A DNA stretch of 64,000 nt from CAWHYG01 sp963833505. Lineage in GTDB: Bacteria > Eisenbacteria > RBG-16-71-46 > CAIMUX01. The stretch is from the NCBI GenBank assembly GCA_963833505.1, contig CAWHYG010000007.1, positions 434,001 through 498,000 on the forward strand, in the 5' to 3' direction. The stretch's first letter is position 1. The number at the start of each line of letters is the position of its first letter. The position numbers and the translations under genes are program-made. Under the pieces are notes generated by a model that saw only the letters and a program-made list of their open reading frames with translations, was not told the origin of the DNA and did not search any database. Positions 1 to 9,583 of this stretch are shown here, in pieces.

Positions 1-20
1 CGCGGCCCCGGAGGCTGTTC

Positions 21-1100
21 TTGGCTCGTATCGACTCCATTTTCAAAATGGTCCGGCAGCAGGGGGCCTCGGACCTCCACATCTCGACTGGCGCGCCGCC
101 CATGTTGCGCGTCCAGGGAGACGTCCGCCCGATCGACTATCCGGAGCTGACCGGCGATCAGGCCCGGCAGCTTCTCTATGAGATGATGTCGCCCGAGCAG
201 CGCCAGAGATTCGAGAAGGACTGGGACATCGACTTCTCCTATGAGGTCAAGGGAGAGGTTCGCGTGCGCTGCAACGTGTTCGAGCAGGTCCACGGCATCG
301 CCGGAGCCTTCCGCCTGCTTCCATCCCAGGTCTTCACCCTGGACCAGCTCGGCCTCCCGGAGTCGATCCGTCGCTTCGCCGACTTCCGGAAAGGGCTGGT
401 CGTGGTGACGGGCCCGCCTGGCAGCGGCAAGAGCTCGACCCTGGCGGCCCTCCTCCATCACATCAACGAGACGCAGCACAAGCACATCATCACGATCGAG
501 GATCCGGTCGAGTACGTGCACCCGAACCTCGGCTGCCTCGTCAACCAGCGCGAGGTCGGCCGGAGCGCGCGGACCTTCGCCGCGGCCCTGCGCGCCGCGC
601 TCCGCGAGGATCCGGATATCGTGCTGGTGGGGGAGATGCGCGACCTCGAGACCATGCAGCTTGCGATCACCGCGGCCGAAACCGGGCAGCTCGTCCTCGG
701 CACGCTCCACACCGCCAGCGCCGCGCAGACCGTCGACCGGATCATCGACGCCTTTCCGGACGAGAAGCAGGCGCAGATCCGGACGATGCTGGCCGAATCC
801 CTTCGCGGCGTGATCGCGCAGCGCCTGGTGCGAAGAGCGGACGGGAGCGGCCGGGTCGCCGCCCTCGAGATCCTCTTCAGCACGATGGCCGTCTGTTCGA
901 TGATCCGCGAGAAGAAGACGTTCCAGATTCCGACCTTGATGCAGACCGGCCGGAAGGACGGAATGGTCCTGCTGGACAACGTGCTCGCGCAGTATCTCGC
1001 CGCCGGGTTGATCACGCCGCTCGAGGCCTATCTCACCGCCAACATCAAGGAGACCTTCGCGCCCGCCCTGGAGCGGGCCAGGCAGGCGGAGGCGGCGTGA
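21..1100 (+). CDS. pilT: PilT-like type IV pilus retraction ATPase
   Basis: A 359-residue cytoplasmic secretion ATPase of the GspE/PilT superfamily, close to the usual PilT length. Visible motifs: Walker A GPPGSGKSS (131-139), Asp box TIEDPVEY (158-165), Walker B in DPDIVLVGEMRD (197-208) and His box TGQLVLGTLHT (221-231). A degenerate form of the PilT C-terminal AIRNLIRE motif is present (AVCSMIREKK). In this family ATP hydrolysis by a hexamer drives pilus disassembly; a PilU-type role is equally possible. The start is TTG at 21, six bases after a GGAGG, so the gene appears complete. The next gene starts in a GTGA overlap, which suggests translational coupling. No other pilus gene is in the window. 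Confidence 0.9.
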   Translation: MARIDSIFKMVRQQGASDLHISTGAPPMLRVQGDVRPIDYPELTGDQARQLLYEMMSPEQRQRFEKDWDIDFSYEVKGEVRVRCNVFEQVHGIAGAFRLLPSQVFTLDQLGLPESIRRFADFRKGLVVVTGPPGSGKSSTLAALLHHINETQHKHIITIEDPVEYVHPNLGCLVNQREVGRSARTFAAALRAALREDPDIVLVGEMRDLETMQLAITAAETGQLVLGTLHTASAAQTVDRIIDAFPDEKQAQIRTMLAESLRGVIAQRLVRRADGSGRVAALEILFSTMAVCSMIREKKTFQIPTLMQTGRKDGMVLLDNVLAQYLAAGLITPLEAYLTANIKETFAPALERARQAEAA

Positions 1101-2599
1101 GACCGGAAGACCCGCGGGAAGGCGCGCGCCGGGCGAACGGATCGGGAAGAGGCGGACCCGGGCGGATGCGCGACGCCGCCGCCGATCCGGGCGGTCCCCG
1201 CATCCGGGAAGGCGGCCCCGCACGCCAGCGCGACGCCGGAAGCGGCGGCGGAGCCGCTCTCAGCGGCCGGCTTTCCGCGGTGTCCCTTTTCGATCTCTGT
1301 CAGTTCCTCATGCTCAACCGCAAGACCGGCACGCTCGAGGTGCGTTCGGACTCGGGCGGCCTCCAGCTGACCTTCCAGGAGGGACAGCTCATGAACGCGT
1401 CCGACGGCACCCTCCGGGATGCCGAGGGCGTGGTCTTCCGGGCGCTGCAATGGCCGGCGGGAACCTTCGAATTCAACCCCGGCCCGGTTCCACCCGAGCG
1501 CCGCATCGAGGCGTCGACGGAGAACATCCTCCTGGAGTCGGCTCGGCGGATCGACGAGATGAGAGCTTCGGGGGAGACGGGGGATGCCGGCGAGCCCGAA
1601 ACCACGCGGGAAGCCGCGTTCCGAGAGACCCAACAGCGAGCGGAAGCGCTCTCTGAAGCGTTCCGGACCGCGGTCGGAGCCAGCGGGGCCGGGATGTTCG
1701 GGTGGAAGAACGCCGCGTTCCAGCTCCTCTCGAGCGGCGAGGCGGAACGGCTCCTCCTGGGATCCGAGGGAGATTTGTGGGCGCTCGCGCCGGATGGGGC
1801 CCGGCATCTTCGCAACCTCGGGTCCGACGAAGCGCAGGCCTGGATGGAAGAGGTGTTTCCGGCGGCCGACCGTCGAGGAAGCGCGCGCCGGGCACCGGGA
1901 CCTTCCCGCCGTTCCATCCCCGGGCCGGACGGGATCTGCCTCTCGGCGTTCCACTGGAGCGGAGCGCATGGATCCCGGCTGATCGTCGGAAAGGCTCCCG
2001 AGGCGCCTCCGACCTTCGAGAGCCTGGGTCTTCCGGGCAGCGATCTCCAGGCTCTGGAGGCCCAGCGCGCGCCGGTGCTCCTCCTGGCCTCCGCCGGCGG
2101 CAAGGCGGATCCGCGCGCCGCGCGCGCCTGGCGAGCGGCGCACCTCGGGGCCTCCGGCCTCGCCGCCTGGATGTCGGCGCGATCCGCGACGCGGCCGGAG
2201 GTCGGGCTGGTGGTCGAAAGCCGGCCCGTGCATGACTGGCGCCGGCTGCCCGGGAGAATCGAGTCCGTCCATCCATCGCAGGTCAGCCGGTCCGGCGCCT
2301 TGCCGGAGCTGTGCGGCGCGCTTGCGGTGGAATTCCTGGCCGTTTCCGGTCCGATCCCTCCCGGATTGCTGGACGATGCTCTGGAGCTTGCGCAGGAAGG
2401 AGTCCGCGTCGCGGTCGTGGCCTCTTCCCGCAATCCCGAGGCCTGGGCCCGCCGGGCGGGCGCGGCCGATCGAACGGACCCCGATGCAGCCAAGGCGCTC
2501 TTGCGCCGCTTCAGCCTCATCTGGTCCTTGTCGGAATCGTCCGGGCCGGGCGGAATCTCCGTCCGCACCCGATTGATCGCTCTTCCCGCGCAGCCATGA
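1097..2599 (+). CDS. DUF4388 (PATAN-type) domain protein
   Basis: A 500-residue protein beginning with GTG that overlaps the stop of the PilT-like gene by four bases. After a low-complexity Arg/Gly-rich leader of about 50 residues comes a DUF4388 domain (about 54-150), recognisable from LSGRLSAVSLFDLCQFL, the NRKTGTLEV turn and FQEGQLMNA. DUF4388 proteins are common beside type IV pilus, gliding and two-component genes, where they are thought to be signalling adaptors. The remaining 350 residues are Ala/Arg/Gly-rich and I do not recognise them. Coupling to the pilus ATPase suggests a role in motility control; that is inference. Confidence 0.75.
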   Translation: MRPEDPREGARRANGSGRGGPGRMRDAAADPGGPRIREGGPARQRDAGSGGGAALSGRLSAVSLFDLCQFLMLNRKTGTLEVRSDSGGLQLTFQEGQLMNASDGTLRDAEGVVFRALQWPAGTFEFNPGPVPPERRIEASTENILLESARRIDEMRASGETGDAGEPETTREAAFRETQQRAEALSEAFRTAVGASGAGMFGWKNAAFQLLSSGEAERLLLGSEGDLWALAPDGARHLRNLGSDEAQAWMEEVFPAADRRGSARRAPGPSRRSIPGPDGICLSAFHWSGAHGSRLIVGKAPEAPPTFESLGLPGSDLQALEAQRAPVLLLASAGGKADPRAARAWRAAHLGASGLAAWMSARSATRPEVGLVVESRPVHDWRRLPGRIESVHPSQVSRSGALPELCGALAVEFLAVSGPIPPGLLDDALELAQEGVRVAVVASSRNPEAWARRAGAADRTDPDAAKALLRRFSLIWSLSESSGPGGISVRTRLIALPAQP

Positions 2600-2625
2600 G
2601 GGCGAACCCGAAGTGATTTCCAGTC

Positions 2626-2654
2626 TGGACAGACCGAGACCGCCTCTCTATCCT
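2626..2654 (+). promoter_or_regulatory. Putative sigma-70-type promoter for hisS
   Basis: TGGACA (2626-2631), 17-base spacer, TATCCT (2649-2654). The same -10 hexamer occurs before cutA. It lies about 90 bases upstream of the chosen hisS start. Confidence 0.45.
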
Positions 2655-2744
2655 GGCGGTTCCTGGGAGTCCGCTTCCGCCCACTTTTCGCCGGGCGAAT
2701 CCGACTGGTGGCCGAGGCGATCGTCCCGGCAGGTCCGGCGAGGG

Positions 2745-4166
2745 ATGACGGAAGAAGGGACCCGCTTGGAACCCGACGACGAATTCGACGGCGCCGAACC
2801 CGGTCGCCCTGCCCCCGACATCGGCCAGAGGATCGTTCCGCGGACCTTTCGCGGCACTCGGGACTTCCTGCCCGCGGAGATGATCCGGCGGGAGGAGATC
2901 TTCGAGTATCTGCGCGACGTCTTCCGGTTGTTCGGATTCTCTCCGCTCGAGACCCCCGCGATGGAGTTCCTGGAGATCCTGCTCGGCAAGTACGGGCAGG
3001 AGGGGGACAAGCTCATCTATCCGCTGGCGTACAAGGGCGGCCGGACCCTGGCGCTGCGTTATGACCTCACGGTTCCCCTGGCCCGGGTCGTGGCTTCGCA
3101 CGCGGAGCTGCCCCGGCCTTTCAAGCGCTACCAGATGCAACCGGTCTGGCGGGCCGACCGGCCGCAGCAGGGACGATTCCGCGAGTTCTATCAATGCGAC
3201 GTGGACATCGTGGGGGAATCCCATCGGCTGGCCGACGCGGAGATCCTCGCTCTGACCGCGCGGGTGTTGACGGGACTCGACATCGGCGCATTCCGCGTGC
3301 GCGTCAACCATCGGAAGGTCCTCGAAGGCATCGTGGAGCTCTCGGGTCTTCCGGCCGGGGCCGGGCCTGCGGTTCTCCGGGCGGTCGACAAGGTGGACAA
3401 GGTCGGCGAAGCCGGGATTGAAGGAGAGCTGGCCGCCGAGGGCATCGAAGCGGAAGTGCGGCGCCGGATCCTCGATCTCCTCGCCCGGCCCCCGGGCGGT
3501 CCGGAGGCGATCCGCGACCTGGCCAGCGCCTGGCCGGGAATCGCCTCGATCCAGGAAGGCTGTCGGGACCTGCTCGAGATCTGGGGATACCTGGCCGCGA
3601 TGGGCGAGGACACGAGATCGTTCGAGTTTCGCCTGACCCTGGCCCGAGGCCTCGACTACTACACCGGCGCGGTCTTCGAGTCCTTTCTCGAATCACTTCC
3701 GCGTCTCGGCAGCGTCACCGGCGGGGGACGCTACGACGGCCTGGTCGGCGTCTTCTCGGAAGAGAACGTCCCCGGGGTCGGGACCAGCATCGGCGTGGAA
3801 CGGATTCTCGCGGCCATGGAGCAGACCGGACGAAAGGGAGAGCGGATCTCGCGGACCGACGTCCTGGTCATCCAGTTCGGCGCGGAATCCGAAGCGGCGT
3901 CCCTCGCCCTGACCGGCCGGCTGCGGCAGGCCGGGCTTCGGACCGAGATCTGGTATCGTCCCGAACGGCTGAAGAAGCAGCTTTCGCAGGCCGATCGGCG
4001 CGGGATCCCGATCGTCATCTTCCAGGGGCCGGACGAGGCCGCTCGGGGCGAATGGGTGGCCAAGCGACTCGCCAACGGCGAACAGCGGCTCCTGCCGGAC
4101 GCCGACGCTCCGGAGCGATTGGTCGCCTGGCTCGCGGAAGGACGATCGGGTGCGGCGGCGCGTTGA
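2745..4166 (+). CDS. hisS: Histidyl-tRNA synthetase
   Basis: Class II aminoacyl-tRNA synthetase that charges tRNA-His. Diagnostic stretches are GTRDFLP near the N-terminus, RYDLTVPLARVVA, the HisA motif LARGLDYYTG, GGGRYDGLVG and GTSIGVERI, followed by a C-terminal anticodon-binding domain. From ATG 2745 the protein is 473 residues. The frame stays open upstream to a GTG at 2613, but that 44-residue extension is Pro/Ser/Arg-rich, has no family counterpart and would overlap the proposed promoter, so 2745 is preferred. The SD before 2745 (GGCGAGGG) is close and weak. Even from 2745 about 30 acidic, non-conserved residues precede the catalytic core. Confidence 0.93.
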   Translation: MTEEGTRLEPDDEFDGAEPGRPAPDIGQRIVPRTFRGTRDFLPAEMIRREEIFEYLRDVFRLFGFSPLETPAMEFLEILLGKYGQEGDKLIYPLAYKGGRTLALRYDLTVPLARVVASHAELPRPFKRYQMQPVWRADRPQQGRFREFYQCDVDIVGESHRLADAEILALTARVLTGLDIGAFRVRVNHRKVLEGIVELSGLPAGAGPAVLRAVDKVDKVGEAGIEGELAAEGIEAEVRRRILDLLARPPGGPEAIRDLASAWPGIASIQEGCRDLLEIWGYLAAMGEDTRSFEFRLTLARGLDYYTGAVFESFLESLPRLGSVTGGGRYDGLVGVFSEENVPGVGTSIGVERILAAMEQTGRKGERISRTDVLVIQFGAESEAASLALTGRLRQAGLRTEIWYRPERLKKQLSQADRRGIPIVIFQGPDEAARGEWVAKRLANGEQRLLPDADAPERLVAWLAEGRSGAAAR

Positions 4167-4192
4167 CGGGCGCCGGGCGCGGATGCTAGCGT
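4163..4192 (+). promoter_or_regulatory. Weak putative promoter for the outer-membrane protein gene
   Basis: TTGACG (4163-4168), 18-base spacer, extended -10 TGC-TAGCGT (hexamer 4187-4192). It overlaps the end of hisS. The TGCTA element resembles those before proS and ctpA. Confidence 0.3.
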
Positions 4193-4258
4193 CACCGCTG
4201 TCGATCCTCAGAAGAGGCGACCGGGGCGGTCTGCCGGGGTTTGGGGGGAGCGGGGGAG

Positions 4259-5185
4259 ATGATACGAACAAGGGGTATCGTGGCGCTGAGTCGATGGGCG
4301 GTCGAGTTCGGTCTCACCTTCCTGATCCTGGCGACGGCGGCCGGTCCGACACGGGCGGCCGAGCCGCGGGCCAGGGTATCGCTGGCCGGGACCATCGGCG
4401 TATCCAGCTACAGCATGTCGGATGTCAACAACCGCATCGATGCCGGCAACCAGTACCTGAAGGAACAGGGCTGGGACCAGCTGGGCGACCTGAAATCCGG
4501 CTACAATTTCACGGGCGATCTCCGGATCCGGCTGACGGGACCGTTCTCCCTTTCGCTCGGAGCGGGCACCACGTCCGGCCGCTCGCGGAAGGAGTTCGAC
4601 CAGATCTTCACGGTGGATTCGAAGACCCCGTTCTATCAGGCCGCGGCCGTCTATCGGCTGCCGATCCCGCTGGTGGCCAACACGATCTTTCGCGTCGGGG
4701 CGGGTCCGGTCTACGCCCAGAACGCCGTCCTGAACATCACGCACGAAGTGAGGACGGTGGATGCCGGCACGACGCGGACCGAGAGCGCGCAGATCAGCGG
4801 CAAGGGCTGGGGAGCGCGCGCGTTTCTCGAAGGGGAGATGATCCTGAACAGCCGGGTGACCCTGGTCGCCGATGTCGGCTACCGGCAGCTTTCCATCTCG
4901 CAGCGCTCGTGGAGCTGGAATCTGAGCCCGGCCCTGATTTGGCCCGCCAATTCTCCGGATCCGTGGCAGACGGACGTGATGTTCAAGAGGGGCAACGGCG
5001 GTCAGCCGAACGACTGGCTCACGACCTCCTTCCTCTCGGTCAGCTACGGGCCGGACGCAAAACCGATCGTGGACAACAACGGAGTCCCGATCCTCCAGAT
5101 CGACGGCCCCGGTGGGAGCCAGCAGATCAACATGGACTTCAGCGGCGTCACCGCCAACATCGGGTTCCGCTTCTACATCTTCTGA
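4259..5185 (+). CDS. Outer-membrane beta-barrel protein, unknown function
   Basis: A 308-residue exported protein. The ATG at 4259 has a GGGGGGAG eight bases upstream; an in-frame TTG at 4241 would remove that site. A signal peptide is visible (Arg near the start, hydrophobic FGLTFLILATAAG, cleavage near TRAAEP). The mature part alternates polar and hydrophobic residues in strand-like blocks with Gly/Ser turns and ends in FRFYIF, with the terminal Phe typical of proteins inserted by BamA. I do not recognise a specific porin family. The next reading frame begins at its stop codon, so it may be co-expressed with the S55 peptidase. Confidence 0.7.
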   Translation: MIRTRGIVALSRWAVEFGLTFLILATAAGPTRAAEPRARVSLAGTIGVSSYSMSDVNNRIDAGNQYLKEQGWDQLGDLKSGYNFTGDLRIRLTGPFSLSLGAGTTSGRSRKEFDQIFTVDSKTPFYQAAAVYRLPIPLVANTIFRVGAGPVYAQNAVLNITHEVRTVDAGTTRTESAQISGKGWGARAFLEGEMILNSRVTLVADVGYRQLSISQRSWSWNLSPALIWPANSPDPWQTDVMFKRGNGGQPNDWLTTSFLSVSYGPDAKPIVDNNGVPILQIDGPGGSQQINMDFSGVTANIGFRFYIF

Positions 5186-7240
5186 TTCCCGCCGGAATTC
5201 CCGTTTTCCGATCCCGGGCCGCCTTCCGGCCGGGCGCGAGCGGTTGGTGGTTGGCGCTCGCGCTGCTGTTTCTGCCCGGCTCGTTCGCGCGCGGCCAGGC
5301 CGTACCCGTGATGCCGATCGATCAGGTTCGACCGGGAATGAAGGGCATCGGCAAGACCGTGTTCCGGGGAACCACGATCGAGGAATTCGGCGTCGAGATC
5401 TTGGGCGTGATGCATGACGCCCGCCCGCGCGGCGACGTGATTCTCTTCCGCGGCGAAGGGGACGAGCTCGCCCATGACGGGATCATCGCGGGCATGAGCG
5501 GCAGTCCGGTCTACGTCGACGGCAAGCTCATCGGGGCGGTCGCGTTCGCCTATCCGCTGGCCAAGGATCCCATCGGAGGGATCACGCCGATCGGGGAGAT
5601 GCTCGGTCTGCTTTCCCTGCCGCGCGTGCCACCCGGAACGGAGGACGAGGGCCCCGAGGCGCCTGCTCCGGCAGGGAGCAAGGCGGTCGGGAGAGCCGAG
5701 CAGAGCCGAACCCCGGTTCAGGGCGGACTCCCCGTGCCGACCCGGCCGGGCGCGGCGGACCGGTTGATGGTCGGGGCAGGCCGAAGCGATGCCCCCGGCG
5801 GGGCCGATGCGGGATACGGCGGCTCGGGCTCGGATGCAGGATACGGCGGGTCGGCGACGTTCCAGGGCTTGTGGCAACGCTTCCTGTTCCGGAGCAATCC
5901 GACTGGGGCGCCGGCTGACGGCGACGTCGAGCCGCTGCCTCTGGCTACGGCGACCGCGGGCGGCGGGCTCGTCCCGCTCGCGCTGAGCGTGTCCTCGTCC
6001 GGTTGGTCACCGGCGCTTCAGCCCGAGATGTCCCGGCAGCTCGATGCGCTTGGATTTCTGGCCACTCCAGCCTCGGGCGGAGCGGCCGTCGAGTCGGACG
6101 CCTCCGCGATGAAACTCGAGCCGGGCGCTGCAGTCGGCGTCCAGCTCGTGGGCGGCGACGCCAACCTGGCCGCGATCGGAACCGTGACCTATGTCGACGG
6201 CGACACGGTCCTGGCCTTCGGGCATCCGATGACGCAAGCCGGGCCGGTGGCGCTCCCCATGACCGGCGCCTTCATCCAGACCGTGCTCCCGAATCTCGAG
6301 GTGTCCTTCAAGATGGGGTCGGCCACCGCGCCGGTGGGCCGCATCTACGAGGATCGGCGAACCGGCGTCGTCGGAAGCCTGGGAGCGCTTCCGCCCCTGA
6401 TCTCGGTCCGCGTGATCGTCGAGGGGCCCGGAGGGCGCTCGAACATCTTCCACTATCGGGTGGTCCGGCATCCCTCGTTCACGCCGATCTTCCTGCCCTG
6501 GGTGGTGGCGAATTCCTACCTTGCCTCCGGCTGGACGGAAGGCACCGCCTCGGGCCGATCCGACGTCAAGGTCTTCTACAACGGCGGCCAGACCATGGAT
6601 CGCGTCGACCGGTTCGTCAGCGAAACGCCCGGCTCCGATCTCGGCAAGGATCTCGCGGTTCCGGCCCTGCTCCTCCTGACGAATCCGTTCGAGATCGCCC
6701 GGCTGGATTCCATGGAGGTGCGCCTCAGCTACGAACGAAGGAACGTTGAGGCGCAAGTGATGCAGGTGGAGTGTTCCGAGCGCGTGGCGCACGCGGGCGA
6801 CAGCCTCGCGGTGCGGGTCACGCTGGATCCTTACCGGCAGCCCTACGCGGAGCGCGAAGTGACGATCGGTATCCCGACGGCCTGGGTCGGACGGCGGATC
6901 CTGATCAGCGCCGGCGGCATCGGAGACATGATCGACTGGGACAAGGATCGCGCTCCGGGAAAGTACTCGCCGCTGAGTCTCGAGGAGCTGCGCCATTCTG
7001 GTCGAGCACGTGCCCGACGAGGGCACGCTCATCGTCAGGGCGGTCGCGGAAGACTCGGGGAATCTGATCGGGCTGGCCGATCTGCCCGGGCTGCCGCCCT
7101 CCCTCGACACCGCGTCCCGGGCGCCGGGGAACCTCGCGTCCGTCCGGGACACGGACGGTTCCATCCTGCTCGAGCGGCGGCTCGATACTCCCTGGATCGT
7201 CAGCGGCCGGGAAACGGTCGGAGTGGAGGTGAAGCGGTGA
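5182..7240 (+). CDS. S55 (SpoIVB-type) peptidase-domain protein, frameshifted
   Basis: A secreted protein with a SpoIVB peptidase S55 domain. Visible motifs: RPGMKGIGKTVF after the signal region, IAGMSGSPVYVDGKLIGAV with the candidate nucleophile Ser, GGITPI, and later VLAFGHPMTQAGPVALPM and SFKMGSATAP. A short duplicated DAGYGGS element lies in the linker near 5810. The reading frame changes by +1 near 6991-6996: frame one ends in EELR and the sequence resumes as AILVEHVPDEGTLIVRAV to the stop at 7240. A lost GC within a CGCGC run would explain it. No ATG, GTG or TTG precedes the signal peptide; options are CTG 5182, ATT 5185, or TTG 5251, which leaves no basic n-region. The next gene overlaps by GTGA. 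Confidence 0.75.
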
Positions 7241-9519
7241 TCAAGAGAGATCCGGCGGGATTCGGCGGCCGTCACCGGCCGGCGCGGAGCGGAGCCCGGT
7301 TCGGCATCGTCATCGGGCTCCTTCTTTCGGCGGCGTGGTTCGGAACGGCTGGAGCGGTGCGCACCGAGTTCTTCCGGGCCGACTCCTATGACGCCTTCCA
7401 GCGCGGCCGGATCGAAGGCGTCGCCCTCAAGGACGACGGCACGGCGATGCCGGCCCCGGAAGCCGTCCTGCTGTCGGATCCGAGCCTGCGGACGATCTGG
7501 GCGCTCGCTCCCCTGGGATCCGACCGCCTCGTCCTGGCCACCGGAGATGAAGGGCAGCTTGTACAAGTCAACCTGAAGGAGAAGGAGCCGGAGTCGAAGG
7601 TGCTGGCCACGCTCTTCGACACGCAGACGTTCGCCCTCGCGGCCGATGCCCGCGGTAATCTGTACGCGGCCGGGGCGCCGGTCGGCACCGTCACCCGGAT
7701 CAGTCCCGACGGGACGGCGCGGAACCTCTTCAACATGCCGGAAGGCGTGGTCTTCTGCCTGCTGGCCGCGCCGGACGGTTCGATCTACGCCGGGACCGGA
7801 GAGCGCGGGAGGTTGTACAAGATCACGCCGGACGGGGACGGCGCGGTCGTGGCGGAAACGGGCGATCTGTCGCTCCGGTGCATGGCCTGGCTCGCCAACG
7901 GGCATATCCTGATGGGCACCGACGGGCGCGGCCTGGTCGAGGAGTTCGATCCGGGCAGCGGGAAGATGCGGGTGCTTTACGACGCGGCGGAGGAGGAGAT
8001 CGTATCGGTGGCGCCGGCCGCGGACGGAGGGTTCTACTTCGCCGCCAATCCGGGAGCAGGAGGCGCAGCGGGCGGCGGAGGCGGCCCGGCCGGCCCATCC
8101 GGCGGCGGCGGGAGATCCGATCCTCCCACCGAGGAGAAGGGAAGCGGAGCGGTCCATGAACCGGCCGCGCCTCCGGCGGTCACCGCAGGACCCGGCGGAC
8201 CCGGCGGATCCGGCGGCCCGACCCTGTACCGGATGCATCCGGACGGTTCGGTCGAACCCCTTTGGAGCTGCCCCGAGCACATGATCCACGCGGTGGCGGT
8301 GGACCCCGACGGCAACGCGCTGGTGGCGACGGGAGAGAAGGCCTGCCTCTATCGGGTGGCGCCGAACGGAAACGTGACGCTTCTCTGGCGCCCGGACGAG
8401 GAGCAGCTTCTTTCCATCCTGCCGGTCGGATCGACGATCTACGCCGGCACGGGGAACCCCGGCCGGCTGTATCGCATCGGGCCTGGAACCGCTTCCGAGG
8501 GAATGGTGACGTCGAAGATCATGGACGCCGGCGACCAGGCTCGTTGGGGCACGCTCTCCTGGGACGGGTTTTCGATGCGCGGAGGGAACGAGCCCGGGAT
8601 CTCCTTCGAGACCCGATCGGGATTCACGGACAGCCCCGACCCTTCGTGGAGCGATTGGACAGTCGCGAAGTCATCCGACGAGGGCCTTCTGGTCGACAGT
8701 CCTCCGGCCCGATTCCTGCAGTGGCGCGTCCATTTCAAGGCCGACGGGAAGGGCGGGCCCATCCTCCGGCGCGTCAGCATCGCCTACGGCGTCGCGAACG
8801 CGGCGCCCAGGATCGTCGCGTTCCACCTCACGCCGGGGGAGCCGACCTACATCACCAGCGAAAGCGCGCGCTCCCAGGTCACCCAGGTTCTGCCGGGCGG
8901 CGTGCAGATCGACTACTCGCTTCCGAGCGTCGGGCCGCCGGTCGTCCCGACCGAGGACGTTCCGACCTGGATCCGGCGCATCCGCAGCATCGTTTGGGAC
9001 GCGCAGGATCCGGACGGCGACAATCTCGTCTCCCGGATCGAGATCCGCTCCTTCGGGGAAACCGACTGGCACACCCTGGCGGATGAGGTCCATGACCGGG
9101 CCTGGTCCTTCGAGAGCGGGATGCTGCCGGATGGGGTCTACGAGATCCGCCTGACCGTCTCGGATTCCCCGTCGAATCCCCCCGGGACCGAGCTGACGGA
9201 CGAGATCATCTCGCCCCCGTTCCACGTGGACACGACGCCTCCGGTCGTCCAGGACGTGAAAGCGAAGCGGGTGGACAACGCGATCGAGATCACCGGCACC
9301 GCGGTGGACAGCGACTCCCCGATCCAGCACGTCGACGCCACGGTGAACGGCGAGGACTTCCATGATCTCGCCCCGACCGACGGGCTGATGGACAGCCCGC
9401 ACGAGGCCTTCTCCGGCCGGATCCCGCTCAAGCCGGGAGATGGCGGAGTCTGGATCGTCGTGCGCGCGTCCGACGCGGCCGGGAACCGCGGCACCTATCG
9501 GGCCTGGCTGGAGCCCTGA
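7237..9519 (+). CDS. Secreted beta-propeller protein with C-terminal Ig-like domains
   Basis: A 760-residue protein starting with GTG in a GTGA overlap with the previous gene. It has a basic n-region and hydrophobic segment (FGIVIGLLLSAAWFGTAGA), so it is exported. Residues about 60-430 hold repeated blades of the type NLYAAGAPVGTVTRISPDG, SIYAGTGERGRLYKITPDG and TIYAGTGNPGRLYRIGPG, typical of NHL/SMP-30-like propellers. A Gly/Pro-rich insert (8050-8225) interrupts one blade. The C-terminal third contains Ig/fibronectin-like strands such as DAQDPDGDNLVSRIEIR and DTTPPVVQDVKA. The ligand is unknown. Upstream the same frame remains open by chance through the frameshifted peptidase gene; the two are separate genes. 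Confidence 0.75.
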   Translation: MIKRDPAGFGGRHRPARSGARFGIVIGLLLSAAWFGTAGAVRTEFFRADSYDAFQRGRIEGVALKDDGTAMPAPEAVLLSDPSLRTIWALAPLGSDRLVLATGDEGQLVQVNLKEKEPESKVLATLFDTQTFALAADARGNLYAAGAPVGTVTRISPDGTARNLFNMPEGVVFCLLAAPDGSIYAGTGERGRLYKITPDGDGAVVAETGDLSLRCMAWLANGHILMGTDGRGLVEEFDPGSGKMRVLYDAAEEEIVSVAPAADGGFYFAANPGAGGAAGGGGGPAGPSGGGGRSDPPTEEKGSGAVHEPAAPPAVTAGPGGPGGSGGPTLYRMHPDGSVEPLWSCPEHMIHAVAVDPDGNALVATGEKACLYRVAPNGNVTLLWRPDEEQLLSILPVGSTIYAGTGNPGRLYRIGPGTASEGMVTSKIMDAGDQARWGTLSWDGFSMRGGNEPGISFETRSGFTDSPDPSWSDWTVAKSSDEGLLVDSPPARFLQWRVHFKADGKGGPILRRVSIAYGVANAAPRIVAFHLTPGEPTYITSESARSQVTQVLPGGVQIDYSLPSVGPPVVPTEDVPTWIRRIRSIVWDAQDPDGDNLVSRIEIRSFGETDWHTLADEVHDRAWSFESGMLPDGVYEIRLTVSDSPSNPPGTELTDEIISPPFHVDTTPPVVQDVKAKRVDNAIEITGTAVDSDSPIQHVDATVNGEDFHDLAPTDGLMDSPHEAFSGRIPLKPGDGGVWIVVRASDAAGNRGTYRAWLEP

Positions 9520-9525
9520 GCTTCT

Positions 9526-9554
9526 CGGCGGCGCGCATCGCGAACTCGCCGCCG
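9526..9554. terminator. Possible hairpin between convergent genes
   Basis: CGGCGGCG (9526-9533) and CGCCGCCG (9547-9554) form an 8-bp stem with a 13-base loop between the converging propeller gene and proS. There is no T-run, so termination is inferred from position only. Confidence 0.3.
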
Positions 9555-9583
9555 CTAGCCCCGCCGTTCGGAACCAGGAAGTT

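Noticed and set aside
6007..8289. Long antisense frame of 760 codons, and similar ones at 14697-16661, 26472-29063 and 44906-47248
   Set aside because: They mirror well-supported genes, lack domain motifs and are Arg/Pro/Gly-rich, as expected for antisense frames at high GC.
4150..9519. Single open frame of 1,789 codons
   Set aside because: It joins shadow sequence, the 5' part of the S55 peptidase and the propeller gene. The barrel gene in another frame, the frameshift near 6991 and the GTGA start at 7237 show it is not one protein.
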